From contig NZ_LHQS01000002.1 in assembly GCF_004102725.1 (NCBI RefSeq), forward strand, positions 859,984-923,983: 64,000 nucleotides of DNA. Direction: 5' to 3'. The stretch comes from Methanoculleus taiwanensis. GTDB taxonomy: Archaea; Halobacteriota; Methanomicrobia; Methanomicrobiales; Methanoculleaceae. A model generated the notes under the pieces. The model was not told the DNA's origin, searched no databases, and saw only the letters and a program-made list of their open reading frames with translations. Shown piece by piece: positions 9,136 through 18,022 of the stretch; positions within the stretch are counted from its first letter, which is position 1; each line of letters starts with the position of its first letter. A program made the position numbers and the translations under genes.

Positions 9136-10187
9136 CAATCGCCACTCCCCCTGCGGACGAAGAGGTAGAGGAAGAACGGCACTCCGAAGAATGCGGTCAT
9201 CACCCCGACGGGCAGGACCTGTCCCGGCAGTACGGTTCTCGCAGCCGTATCCGCCGCCAGGAGCAGGAGTGCACCGAGCAGGCCCGATGCCGGTAGGAGG
9301 AAGCGGTGATCCCCGCCCACCAGCATCCGGGTTATGTGGGGTGCGACGAGCCCGATGAACCCGATCGTTCCGGTGAAACAGATGATCCCGGCAGTGATGA
9401 GCGAGGTCAGGCCGAGGCTCGTGAGCCTGACGCGTTTTACATTCACTCCCATGCTTTTGGCGCTCTCGTCCCCCGCACCCATGACGTTCATGTCGATCGC
9501 TTTCCAGAACAGGTAGGGCAGTGTGATCAGCAGGATGACGCTCGTCGCGGTGATAATGTCCCAGTTCGCCTTATCGAGACTGCCGAGCATCCAGAATACC
9601 ACCTGTTGGAGATTGTCGGCATCGCTGAAGTACTGGATGAAGGAGGTCACCGCCGAGAAGAGATAGCTGATCGCGATCCCGGCCATAATCACCGAACCGG
9701 GCGACAGCCCCCGTATTGAGGCGAGCCCGAAGACGGCAGCCGAAGCAAGGAGCGTAAAGAGGAAGGCGTTCCCGATGACCAGGTATATGCCCGCCCCGAT
9801 CCCTGCCCCGAGAATGATCGCGAGTGAAGCGCCGAATCCGGCAGCGGAGGCGATCCCCAGGGTGAAGGGGCTTGCCAGGGGATTGCGGAGAATCGCCTGC
9901 ATGACGGTTCCGGCGACCGCGAGACCGAACCCGGCAATCATGGCAAAGACAATTCGCGGGAGGCGGTTGACCATGATAGCGCACTCTTCTGCCGTGGTGG
10001 GCTCTGAAAAAAGACCTCTCGCGATGATCGAGTAGACTTCGACCACCGAGAGATCGTACGAGCCGATATTTGCTGCTATGCCTGCAAGAGCGAGGAGGAG
10101 AATGAGGCAGGAGCCGACAAGGATCCATTTCCTCCTGATGTATCCGGTGTAGTGCGTCCGAAGCCGTGCAAGTTCGGTCTCATGCAT
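9132..10187 (-). CDS. FecCD/BtuC-type ABC permease
   Basis: This 351-residue protein has about ten hydrophobic segments. It contains the FecCD hallmarks RLPRIVFAMIAGFGLAVAG near residue 75, NPLASPFTLGI shortly after, and the C-terminal GFIGLVAPHITRMLVGGDHR that forms the ATPase-coupling loop. It forms the membrane channel for a metal-chelate or corrinoid. GAGGTGA lies upstream of its ATG, ten bases after the binding-protein stop. Neighbouring chelatase genes make a cobalt corrinoid a plausible cargo, but haem or a siderophore cannot be excluded. Confidence 0.85.
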   Translation of the reverse strand: MHETELARLRTHYTGYIRRKWILVGSCLILLLALAGIAANIGSYDLSVVEVYSIIARGLFSEPTTAEECAIMVNRLPRIVFAMIAGFGLAVAGTVMQAILRNPLASPFTLGIASAAGFGASLAIILGAGIGAGIYLVIGNAFLFTLLASAAVFGLASIRGLSPGSVIMAGIAISYLFSAVTSFIQYFSDADNLQQVVFWMLGSLDKANWDIITATSVILLITLPYLFWKAIDMNVMGAGDESAKSMGVNVKRVRLTSLGLTSLITAGIICFTGTIGFIGLVAPHITRMLVGGDHRFLLPASGLLGALLLLAADTAARTVLPGQVLPVGVMTAFFGVPFFLYLFVRRGSGDW

Positions 10188-10196
10188 TGTCGAACG

Positions 10197-11402
10197 TCAC
10201 CTCGTGTCCGGATATGTGAAGACGCCATGCTCGGCGACGTCGTAGTCGACGCCGTGGAACCGGTCGATATACTCCTGGTTGATCGCCTCCGGATCGAGGT
10301 CTGCGAACCGGTCAGGATAGAACCACTTCGCGATCGTCGCAAGAGCCGCCGGGTACTGGAGACCGTAGGCGTAGCGGTATGAGACAATATACACCTGGTT
10401 GTTCTTCGCCGCCGGGGTGAAGGTGAGGATCTGCTGACCGGTGATGTCGCTATGGTGATCGGCAAGCGCTGTCGGGTCGTCGGTTTCGTAACCGCCTGCA
10501 TAGCACAGTCCGAGGATCGCGTCCGGGTTCTGCTGCGCTATCCACTCGGTGTTGACGACGCCGGTCTTTGCCGCGACGGTATCGGCGGCTACATTGACCC
10601 CGCCGGCGTCGGTGCAGTGGGCATGCATGTACTGCCCTTCCGAGGCGGTCCGCCGGTCCGCCCCGCCGGAAGCACCGACATCGATGAAGACCTTCAGCCG
10701 CTCGTCTTCGGGGATCGCCGCCGCCCGCTGCTTGATATCGTCGACGTAGCGGTCGTGCCAGGCGACGTACTCGGCAGCCTGCTCCTGGCAGTCGAGGAGA
10801 TACCCGATCTTCAGGATCTCGTCCCGAAGGTAGGAGGGCTCGAGGTAGTCCATCCTGACGACCGTGACCGAGGAAGGCATCTTATCGACGAAGAAGTCGT
10901 CACCCGGGCCGAGGGTGACGTAGGTGATGATAGCGTCGGGATTGCATTCGTAGATCTTTTCAATGTCGGGGAAATTCGGGCCGCCGCCCCCGATGTCGAT
11001 CTTCTCGAGGGCGTAGGGGTTGATCACCGCCGCTCTGACACCCGAGTTGGCGACCCCGATCACCTTGTCTTCCTGATGGAGCGGGGTTACCCAGTGGCTG
11101 TTGTAGGCGACGATCCGGTTCAGCGGCCTGACGATGGTGATCTCCTTCCCGGTGGTATCCGTGATCCGGCGGGGATACTCGGGGAAGTTGTGGCTCGCGT
11201 CTGCAAGATCAGCGCGGCTGAAGTGGTCGCCCCGGCCGCCGCAGTACTCCGCATCCATAAAGGAGATGATCTCCTCCGCGAGGACGTCCCCGGCGACGTC
11301 ATGGATCTCCTGTGGCGTCGTGGGAACCGCCGTAGCGGCGGCCGGCGCGATCAGAAGGGCCAGGAGGATCGCGAGGGCGGCGGCGTATCCGGTGGCTTTC
11401 AT
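10197..11402 (-). CDS. Secreted substrate-binding protein, metal-chelate/corrinoid family
   Basis: The 401-residue product starts with a signal peptide (MKATGYAAALAILLALLIAPAAATA) and has a helical insert before a class III (BtuF/FhuD-like) binding domain: TDTTGKEITIVRPLNRIVAYN opens the first lobe and NPDAIITYVTLG and NPDAILGLCYAGG mark the two lobe strands. AGGAGG stands eight bases before the ATG at 11402, which overlaps the stop of the upstream gene as ATGA; this decides the start over the GTG at 11411. There is no lipobox and no C-terminal sorting tail, so it may be retained by the PGF-CTERM protein encoded just ahead of it. Confidence 0.82.
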   Translation of the reverse strand: MKATGYAAALAILLALLIAPAAATAVPTTPQEIHDVAGDVLAEEIISFMDAEYCGGRGDHFSRADLADASHNFPEYPRRITDTTGKEITIVRPLNRIVAYNSHWVTPLHQEDKVIGVANSGVRAAVINPYALEKIDIGGGGPNFPDIEKIYECNPDAIITYVTLGPGDDFFVDKMPSSVTVVRMDYLEPSYLRDEILKIGYLLDCQEQAAEYVAWHDRYVDDIKQRAAAIPEDERLKVFIDVGASGGADRRTASEGQYMHAHCTDAGGVNVAADTVAAKTGVVNTEWIAQQNPDAILGLCYAGGYETDDPTALADHHSDITGQQILTFTPAAKNNQVYIVSYRYAYGLQYPAALATIAKWFYPDRFADLDPEAINQEYIDRFHGVDYDVAEHGVFTYPDTR

Positions 11403-11884
11403 CGCAGACACCTCCTGCCGGCGAGCAGCAGTGCACCTGCCGCAACTGCGATGCCGAATCCGGGTGCTTCGTGCGCGGCTGCAGAGCCGGTGCCCGTAGC
11501 GGTGAGGGACGTCTCTGCTATCTCACCCGTTTCCCCTGTGCCAAAATCCTCCCAGACTCCGGAAATCACGCAGTTTCCGTTCTGACCGGCACTGAGCGTG
11601 TAGACAATCTCCGTGTCGTCGATAGCGGAAAGGATGATCTGCTGGCCTGATACCCGGTATCGTCCTTCCGGCAGGGTTGTCCCGGCGAAGGCAAACCCGC
11701 CCGGGATCGTCTCTACGATCCCCATGATCGATCCCGGAGGAACGGTGATTGTCACCTCGACGGTGTCCCCTACGGAGGGCGTTTCGGTCGAGACGCTGCG
11801 CACCACGTCTCCTTGCGCACCGAGCGCAGGAACAGCGAGCATGCAGCAGACAGCCAGTGCAATAAGGGCTGCAGGTATGTTCAT
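11399..11884 (-). CDS. PGF-CTERM surface protein, first gene of uptake operon
   Basis: This 161-residue protein has an N-terminal signal peptide and a beta-rich body of about 100 residues. It ends with APGFGIAVAAGALLLAGRR: the PGF motif, a hydrophobic helix and a basic tail. That is the archaeosortase A recognition signal, so the mature protein should be cut and lipid-anchored to the S-layer side of the membrane. The gene overlaps the binding-protein gene by four bases. By position it could be a substrate receptor or tether for the ABC importer. A TATA-like TTTTATTA lies about 26 bp upstream of the ATG, so the mRNA is probably leaderless. The body belongs to no family I can name. Confidence 0.7.
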   Translation of the reverse strand: MNIPAALIALAVCCMLAVPALGAQGDVVRSVSTETPSVGDTVEVTITVPPGSIMGIVETIPGGFAFAGTTLPEGRYRVSGQQIILSAIDDTEIVYTLSAGQNGNCVISGVWEDFGTGETGEIAETSLTATGTGSAAAHEAPGFGIAVAAGALLLAGRRCLR

Positions 11885-11942
11885 GGTATGAAAATGTATG
11901 ATTTGATAATAAAAATCTTCCTTTTTGTAATATCAAAACTAG

Positions 11943-11948
11943 AAAAAA
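11943..11948 (-). terminator. Poly-T terminator of cobN
   Basis: A run of six A on the plus strand gives a U-tract in the leftward transcript about 75 bases after the cobN stop. It separates cobN from the promoter of the uptake operon. Confidence 0.4.
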
Positions 11949-12023
11949 GAATTAGTTATTTTACTTGGTGTGAAAATACTCCTCACACGTAATCAGCATC
12001 TCCCGGGAGAACGGCTGCACCGG

Positions 12024-15000
12024 TCACAGCCCTTCTTCGATATCCCCTTCGAGTTCCAGATACGCACATCGGAGCTTTTCCATCTCTTCCTCGGTCGCGT
12101 CCCAGTAGCCCCTGCTCTCGGCCTCAAAGAGCCGCTCCATGACGCCTGCAGTGGCGTATTTATTGTTCTCCTTGAGCCGTTCGAGCAGCTCCTCGTCGAA
12201 GACGAACCGCTCGGCGATCGAGGACCAGATCCAGTTGTCGACGGCGTTCGTCGTCGCCGCGAGCCCGAGGGTGTTGTAGACCCGCTCCTCGATCTGCTGG
12301 GCGCCGTGGTAGTCGTGCTCGAGCATGGCGTCGATCCACTTCGGGTTGAGGAGGCGCGTCCTGGTGCCGCGGGCGATGACGTCGGCGACATCCTCGGTCT
12401 TGATCACCTCTTTGGTGGTGTCGGAGATCATCATCGCCGGTTTCTTCCCGGTGACGGTTTCGACCGCCTTCGAAAGCCCGCCGAAATATTCGAAATAGTG
12501 GTCGAGGTCGACGATCTCCCGGTCGTGCCGGTCGCGCACCTGCGAGACGAGCTCCACCCGCCCGATGCTCTTCTGGTACATGCCTTTCGTCTTCACGCCG
12601 TGAACGTTGTCGGTGTAGAGGTGGCTCATCGACTCCATGTAGACCTCGGCAAGGTCCTTCTCCTCCTTCCATACCGCGTCCTCGAGCAGTGCGAGCGTTC
12701 GCGTACCGTATTCCCCTGCCCGCGGCCCGTAGATCCTCCCGTACGCAAGTTTCTTTGCGTGTTTCTCGTCCGTCAGCCCCTCGACGATCTCCTGCCTGAG
12801 CGCCTCAAGATTCTCGAGCGAGTGCTTGCGGACGGAGTTCATCTCCGGCGGCTCCGGAAGTTCGGAGACGAGCGCGAACGCCTGGTTCAACAGCTGCGTG
12901 ATGTTCGGGAACATATCCCGGAAGAACCCGCAGATGGAGAGATGGCAGTCGATGCGGGGACGCCCGAGGTCTTCGAGCGGGATCACCTCAAGCTCCGGGC
13001 TCCAGGATCCCTGCCTGCGGACGACCCTGACCCCGAGGTAGCGGAGAATCTGCCCGATCGTCTCGCCGCCGGAGTTCGTCGTTTCGAATCCCCAGAGGAC
13101 GATCCCGATGCTCTCGGGGTATGCTTCGCCCTGCTCCCGGAACTTTGCCAGGGTGTTCTCCGCGATCTCCGCACCCCGTTCGCACGCGACCTGTGTCGGG
13201 ATCTTCGTCGGGTCGAACTGGTTGATGTTGAGGCCGGTCGGGAGCACCTCGGGCTTTCTGATGACGTCGCCGCCGAGCCGCGGTTCGATGAACTCGGTCT
13301 TCATCCCCCGCAGGCAGTTTTCGAGCTCGAGCCCGTTATCCGCGTAATCCCGTGCAAGTTCGAGCCCGAAGGCGAGCGTCGCACGGAGCCGGTCGGCCGC
13401 ATGCCCACAAAGGCCGCTCTCCAGAAGGGCGGCCTCGTCCGACCGGTCGATGAGGGCGCCGACGATCGCGTGGCACTTTTGGTCGATCCCGTCGAGAACC
13501 CGTGCATACGCCCCCTTATCTCTGATCGCGGCGTCGTAGTCCAGGCCTTCGGCCTCCGCAAGGATCCGGTTGATCGAGGAGCTGCCGTCGCGGTCGTAGC
13601 GGAGGATGAACTCCACGTAGCGCTTGACGGCCTCGTTTGAGTAGACCTCGCCGAGAGTATGCAGCCCCATCGGGATGATGCTCCGCTTCATCTCGTAGAC
13701 CTCTTCGTGGATCTCATGAATGCTGCCGCCCGAGAAGTGCAGCTCGCGGGCGAGCCCGAAGATCTTCTCCCGGACGCGCTCCGCCCGCAGATCCTGAGCC
13801 TTGCTCACCGCCTCCTCGTGTTCGTCGATGAGCGTCTCCAGGTCGACGTAGCGCTCGTAGAGATCCGAGGTCGAGAAGGGGGGCGAGTTGTAACTGATTA
13901 TCGTGCCGTAGAGGCGGCGTTTGGCGATCGTCGACTCGGAGGTGTTCACGACCGAGTAGATGTAGAGATGAGGCATATTCCCGATGAGGATGTCCGGGAA
14001 GCACTTTCTGCTCATCCCGATCTCTTTGCCCTTCGTGAACTCCGCAAGACCGTGCGTGCCGACATGGTAGACGACGTGGGCGCCGAAGACGTGCTCGAGC
14101 CAGTAGTAGTAGGCGATATACTGGTGGTGCGGCGGTTTCGTCTTGTCGTGGGCAGCCTTTGCAACGTCGCTCTCGTCGAGCGGCGGTCGCGCCGGTTGTA
14201 TCCCAACGAAGATATTCCCGAAGTTTACTCCGGGTACCAGGAAGCGATGCCCGAGGGTCATCACTTCGCCGGGCGGCGGCCCCCAGCACTCGATCACGTC
14301 CTGCTGCACGTCAGGGTCGAGCGATCTGAAGTGCGCCCCGTACTCCGCGGCATCGAGCGAGGAGCAGGCGTCCAGGGTATGTTCCGGCGAGAACCACGTT
14401 CCCGAGTTGACGATCTCCTTCTCCTCGAAGATCTCGTGGAGCGGCCGGTCCGGCAGCTCGACGGTGTAGCCCTGTCCGGCAAATGCCTCGAGCATCCTGC
14501 GCACGCTCACGAAGACGTCGAGGTACGAGGCGCGGCCGAGGTTCCCCTCGCCGGGCGGGTAGCCGTAGATCATCACGGCGACCTTTTTCTCGGCATTGGC
14601 AAGGTGCTTGAGCCGGATCCAGTTCCCGACCCTGGCGCAGATCCGGTCGAGCCGGTCCGGGATCGGCAGCACCTCCTTCGCCTCGACGCCGTTTACGGTC
14701 ACCGTCTGCAGCCCGCAGCAGGGAATGGGCTCGATGCATCCGTCGAGTTCCGGCCAGATCACCGCCATGATCGTCATCACCGGCGATATTCCGGCGGTCT
14801 CCCGCTCCCAGTCCTCCACGTCCTGGGAGAACAGGGAGACCGGTGCAAAGACCGGCACGTTCAGCCTCCTGAGCAGCCTGGTCGTCTGGGCCGGGTCGCC
14901 GCCCAGGGGTCCGCCGTTGAGCCTGAACCACTTGAGGTTGATGACCGCATCCACGCACGGCGCTCCGTCCCGGAAGAAGAACTCTTCGATGGCGCGGAGG

Positions 15001-15797
15001 TTATGTTCCGGAGCCGAATGCACCGGGATCACGTTCATCTCCGGGAACGCCTCGAAGAACGCCCGAATCTGCGGGATGTTCTGGTCGAGGTGCATACCGC
15101 TGTTGATCATAACACCGATGCCGGGCCGCCCGTCTCTGCAGCCTGCGGCGGCGAAGTACTCGTCGAGATCCGCAAAATGCCCGAGATCGGGGTGGACGAT
15201 CCCGTACTCCGGGCATTCGACCGGTTCCGCCGCATCGGGCAGGGCGGTGTAGCCGAGGTAGCGCTTGAGGAGGAAGAGGATGAGGTTATAGTAGTTGTCG
15301 CGCCCTCCGTAGCGCCAGTAGCGGATTGTCTTGAGATAGTTCTCCGTATCCTCGTGGAGCCGCTCCCGTGCATCCGTCCCGGAGGCTGCGATTGCATCGC
15401 GGGCGACCTCGATCCGGTCTTTCGGAGCACCGGCATCGCCGTCTGCTCTTCGCGGCCATCCTTCCGCCGCCTCTCTTCCTTTCCCGGCGAAGCTCCCGAG
15501 CCGGGTCACCTCGAAGAGCCGGTGGAACGGCCCCATCATGCTGAGGACGATATTGGCGCCGTCCCGCAGGGCGGCGTAGGCGAGTTCGCTCGCCCTCCCC
15601 GCACCCCGGATATCGATCAGGACGATCTCCGCAGCCCGGAGAGCCTCCGTGAGGGCCTCCTCATCGACCTCCTCTTTTTCGATCTGGTGGGGGTAGACCA
15701 TGGTCATCACGATACCGAGATCGAAGTCCCGGTTCAGGCAGTCAATCGCCTCGACGACCGCCGGGGATGGAACGGTGGAGATGCAGGCGAGTTTCAT
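12024..15797 (-). CDS. cobN: Cobaltochelatase large subunit CobN
   Basis: The product has 1257 residues, the usual size for CobN/BchH proteins, and it is similar throughout to that family: CCGLQTVTVNGVEAKEVLP and VYHVGTHGLAEFTKGKEIG carry conserved substrate-domain residues, and DVADVIARGTRTRLLNPKW lies in the C-terminal third. CobN binds the corrin or porphyrin ring and metal, and needs an AAA+/VWA motor, here probably the ChlI-ChlD fusion, to insert cobalt. Related archaeal paralogues may act on other rings, so the metal is not certain. I place the start at MKLACIST (15797), not at the upstream codons, because it overlaps the stop of a preceding cobN-like fragment as ATGA. Confidence 0.88.
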   Translation of the reverse strand: MKLACISTVPSPAVVEAIDCLNRDFDLGIVMTMVYPHQIEKEEVDEEALTEALRAAEIVLIDIRGAGRASELAYAALRDGANIVLSMMGPFHRLFEVTRLGSFAGKGREAAEGWPRRADGDAGAPKDRIEVARDAIAASGTDARERLHEDTENYLKTIRYWRYGGRDNYYNLILFLLKRYLGYTALPDAAEPVECPEYGIVHPDLGHFADLDEYFAAAGCRDGRPGIGVMINSGMHLDQNIPQIRAFFEAFPEMNVIPVHSAPEHNLRAIEEFFFRDGAPCVDAVINLKWFRLNGGPLGGDPAQTTRLLRRLNVPVFAPVSLFSQDVEDWERETAGISPVMTIMAVIWPELDGCIEPIPCCGLQTVTVNGVEAKEVLPIPDRLDRICARVGNWIRLKHLANAEKKVAVMIYGYPPGEGNLGRASYLDVFVSVRRMLEAFAGQGYTVELPDRPLHEIFEEKEIVNSGTWFSPEHTLDACSSLDAAEYGAHFRSLDPDVQQDVIECWGPPPGEVMTLGHRFLVPGVNFGNIFVGIQPARPPLDESDVAKAAHDKTKPPHHQYIAYYYWLEHVFGAHVVYHVGTHGLAEFTKGKEIGMSRKCFPDILIGNMPHLYIYSVVNTSESTIAKRRLYGTIISYNSPPFSTSDLYERYVDLETLIDEHEEAVSKAQDLRAERVREKIFGLARELHFSGGSIHEIHEEVYEMKRSIIPMGLHTLGEVYSNEAVKRYVEFILRYDRDGSSSINRILAEAEGLDYDAAIRDKGAYARVLDGIDQKCHAIVGALIDRSDEAALLESGLCGHAADRLRATLAFGLELARDYADNGLELENCLRGMKTEFIEPRLGGDVIRKPEVLPTGLNINQFDPTKIPTQVACERGAEIAENTLAKFREQGEAYPESIGIVLWGFETTNSGGETIGQILRYLGVRVVRRQGSWSPELEVIPLEDLGRPRIDCHLSICGFFRDMFPNITQLLNQAFALVSELPEPPEMNSVRKHSLENLEALRQEIVEGLTDEKHAKKLAYGRIYGPRAGEYGTRTLALLEDAVWKEEKDLAEVYMESMSHLYTDNVHGVKTKGMYQKSIGRVELVSQVRDRHDREIVDLDHYFEYFGGLSKAVETVTGKKPAMMISDTTKEVIKTEDVADVIARGTRTRLLNPKWIDAMLEHDYHGAQQIEERVYNTLGLAATTNAVDNWIWSSIAERFVFDEELLERLKENNKYATAGVMERLFEAESRGYWDATEEEMEKLRCAYLELEGDIEEGL

Positions 15798-15860
15798 GGT
15801 CGCAATCCCTCTTTGATATCCCCTTCGAGCTTGAGGTACGCTCTTATCATGTCGTCCATC
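15794..15860 (-). pseudogene. C-terminal scar of a second, tandem cobN
   Basis: The 20 or so codons before the TGA at 15794-15796 read MIRAYLKLEGDIKEGLRP. The intact cobN ends LRCAYLELEGDIEEGL. The match extends to the DNA level (GATATCCCCTTCGAG is shared on the plus strand). The scar's stop overlaps the start of cobN, as would be expected for two tandem cobN genes translated in series. The frame is open back to 16057 (87 residues), but the part before about 15860 does not resemble CobN. I infer that an upstream cobN copy was almost wholly deleted. A genuine short protein is less likely. Confidence 0.5.
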
Positions 15861-16132
15861 CCCGTAGTACACGGAAAGATCCGGAGAGTATCAGATTTGC
15901 CTCCCGTATATTCCCGGAAACGGGATTCGGCTGTAATCGTTGCCCGGTATATCGCGGTTGTGGCGCTCTCTGGTTCTATCAGGACTGTTTCGAATTCAAA
16001 ACACCTCTCCTTCTCTGAAAAGACGTCTTTCAGGCTGGAAAATGAAAGATCCCTCATTTTGCAATCTCACTCCTTCTGGAAATCATTGAACAGGTCGCAA
16101 CCGGCTGCCGTTTCACGGAACCGGTGCCTGAA

Positions 16133-16199
16133 AAAATGTTTTTTACCTTCTGCTCGGTTTTCGTTTCTTTGCCGCCTGTGTGCGGTTTCTCCCGCACAC
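16133..16199 (-). terminator. Hairpin plus T-tract terminator after the minus-strand pilins
   Basis: A perfect 8-bp stem (GTGTGCGG at 16178-16185 with CCGCACAC at 16192-16199, six-base loop) lies about 25 bases after the pilin stop. T-runs follow in the leftward transcript near 16133-16145. It resembles an intrinsic terminator and insulates cobN from the pilin operon. Confidence 0.5.
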
Positions 16200-16224
16200 G
16201 GCGCGTGAAGGGGATGCCGGAAAG

Positions 16225-16791
16225 TTATGACTGGATGGGCACCTCCACTTTTGCAATCATCTTTCCGTCCAGGGTGACCATTTCGAGGAAGAACGACGAC
16301 CCGACGTATTGGGGATTAATAATCCCGACGTCAGTCACTCTCGTGCCGCTGACAGCGTACATGTTCGGCGTCAGGTTCTGTGTCGTGCAGTTCACGGCGC
16401 TGATGTACGCGATGTCTCCGGGCGCGAACCTGGAGACCTGCCTTCCGCCCTTGCCGGATTTGTACCACGACAGTCCTCCCTGGCCGTTCTGGAGGAGGCT
16501 TAGATTGATCGCACTTACGTACGTCTGCTCCTCAATGCTTCCGTAGTTGGACGAAGGATGCAGGAGTATCTTGAATTCTCCGATGGAGAGTATGTCCCCC
16601 CCTTCGTGGTAGATGGTCATGCCCTCAGACTGGCTGTACTTGGCGTTGATGGTTACTTGCGGTGTCTTGGACTGTGTCTCCGCGAGCCCCCCGGCAAATG
16701 CGCTGACCACCGCTGCGATGATGACGGTCACGACCAGCATCAGCATTACTCCCACAACCGGGGAGACTGCACTGTCATCTCTTGAAACCAT
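16225..16791 (-). CDS. Type IV pilin-like protein 1
   Basis: This 188-residue protein starts with a short charged leader and the archaeal pilin signature DSAVSPVVGVMLMLVVT, continuing as a single hydrophobic helix to about residue 33. Prepilin peptidase is expected to cut within the SAVSP region, leaving the helix to pack in the pilus core. The C-terminal domain is beta-rich and polar (HEGGDILSIGEFKILLHPSS), which is usual for the archaeal pilin family. GAGGGGG lies upstream of ATG 16791, itself two bases after the stop of the second pilin, so the two are one operon. Exact role (adhesion or other) is unknown. Confidence 0.82.
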   Translation of the reverse strand: MVSRDDSAVSPVVGVMLMLVVTVIIAAVVSAFAGGLAETQSKTPQVTINAKYSQSEGMTIYHEGGDILSIGEFKILLHPSSNYGSIEEQTYVSAINLSLLQNGQGGLSWYKSGKGGRQVSRFAPGDIAYISAVNCTTQNLTPNMYAVSGTRVTDVGIINPQYVGSSFFLEMVTLDGKMIAKVEVPIQS

Positions 16792-16793
16792 GC

Positions 16794-17495
16794 TCAAAGC
16801 CCCCTCACTTTCACTTCTTCGTTGTAGATCACTTTTCCGGAGGGTGTGTGAACCAGCCTCACGTTGACCACGTCGCCCTCGTGGAGGTTGTTCCAGTTTT
16901 TGCCGAGGACTCCCTGGATGAAGTCCATATCCGTGTCTGCAGTAAACCCGGTACCATCTTTGTATTCGTACGTCGGCGTGGTCACACCGTATCCACCATA
17001 ACTCTCATCGGAGTTAGGGCCCCACGCGCCGGCAGGGTATGCACGCATGAGGGTGCCCGCCGTAAGGGTGTAGTTCCCGAAATGCTGATCGACGGTCTTG
17101 ACGTTGTTCATCCCGAACGACTCAACCCCGGGCCCCGTTGCAAATGGTGCGGGGAACAGGTAAGAGCCGTAATTGACGTTGTTTACGTTCGGCAGAACGA
17201 CCGTGGAGTTCTTCTCGCCGTTCTTCGCCGTCCAGTCAATGACAATTTTCACGTCGCTGGTGGGTATCGGTTCGCTCACCGAGATGACCCGCATCGTCAT
17301 CCCGCTCCCGTAGTAGTACCCGGTGTTCACGATCTCGGTCGTCATGGTAATTGTGGGCGTTTTCTTCTGGCTTGAGGCGAGATCGCCTGCAAATCCGCTT
17401 ACGACCGCAGCAATAATGAGCGTGACGACCAGCATCAGCATCACTCCCACCACGGGAGAGACTGCCTCTTCGCTGTCTTTTCTATGAGATTTCAT
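16794..17495 (-). CDS. Type IV pilin-like protein 2
   Basis: The 233-residue product has the leader MKSHRKDSEE followed by AVSPVVGVMLMLVVTLIIAA, the same class III signal and core helix as its neighbour. The N-terminal 40 residues are almost identical between the two pilins while the globular domains differ, which suggests an old duplication with surface divergence. I start at ATG 17495 because the open frame upstream (to 17561) lies in AT-rich promoter DNA. It is probably the first gene of a two-pilin operon. Confidence 0.82.
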   Translation of the reverse strand: MKSHRKDSEEAVSPVVGVMLMLVVTLIIAAVVSGFAGDLASSQKKTPTITMTTEIVNTGYYYGSGMTMRVISVSEPIPTSDVKIVIDWTAKNGEKNSTVVLPNVNNVNYGSYLFPAPFATGPGVESFGMNNVKTVDQHFGNYTLTAGTLMRAYPAGAWGPNSDESYGGYGVTTPTYEYKDGTGFTADTDMDFIQGVLGKNWNNLHEGDVVNVRLVHTPSGKVIYNEEVKVRGL

Positions 17496-18022
17496 GCTAC
17501 CACTCCAATCAGAATTCCATGGTATGAAAATTCTATACCGATGTAATACCAAATGTAACAATGTGCAATATAAAACTTATTAATTTATATTTTTTGTAAC
17601 TGTGGTGCAATAATATTCTGACAAGAAAATACATTTATCATATCTTCATTTTTCTAGCCGGACGGACTGGTGCATTCCTCTTGTTCTCGGTGTCTTCTCG
17701 TCTTTCCCCTGCTTTGTCGCCCAAACTCCCTCTCGCATCCATCATGCCGCTGCTTGGAGGTGCACGGGACGGTGCCGGAAGACGTGCCGGGATCGCAAAC
17801 CACCAGGTGCGCGGATAGATCGTGCTGGTGACGGATGGTATCGCACCCCTGAACCCGGTGGGTACGAACAATTACTCCGGTCGCCTACGGCCAGAGACAT
17901 GCCCGTGCATACGCCGATCCATTGCCGTGGCGTAGCCGGGTGTCCCGTTCTGCAGGATCGGAACACGCTATTAACGATACAGATGAAAAGTCATTAATAT
18001 TAAGTCAAAGATATGAAAAATT
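17496..18022. other. Divergent promoter with an unexplained GC-rich block
   Basis: This spacer holds AT-rich promoter DNA at both ends (17500-17645 for the pilins, 17966-18022 for the lipoprotein). Between them, about 17650-17960 is a GC-rich block with short open frames on the minus strand (78 and 75 codons) that I do not recognise and that have no ribosome-binding sites or codon pattern. It may be a decayed gene fragment. A TATA-like TTAATATTA at 17994-18002 is 24 bp from the lipoprotein ATG. Confidence 0.5.

Noticed and set aside
12024-15797. Assignment of CobN as a magnesium chelatase (ChlH)
   Set aside because: Methanogens make no chlorophyll and need cobalt corrinoids; the family cannot be split by motif alone, so cobalt is preferred but left as likely.
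11970-16208. Long plus-strand open frames (556 and 849 codons) opposite cobN
   Set aside because: They are antisense shadows in high-GC DNA; the minus strand has full CobN similarity and gene signals.
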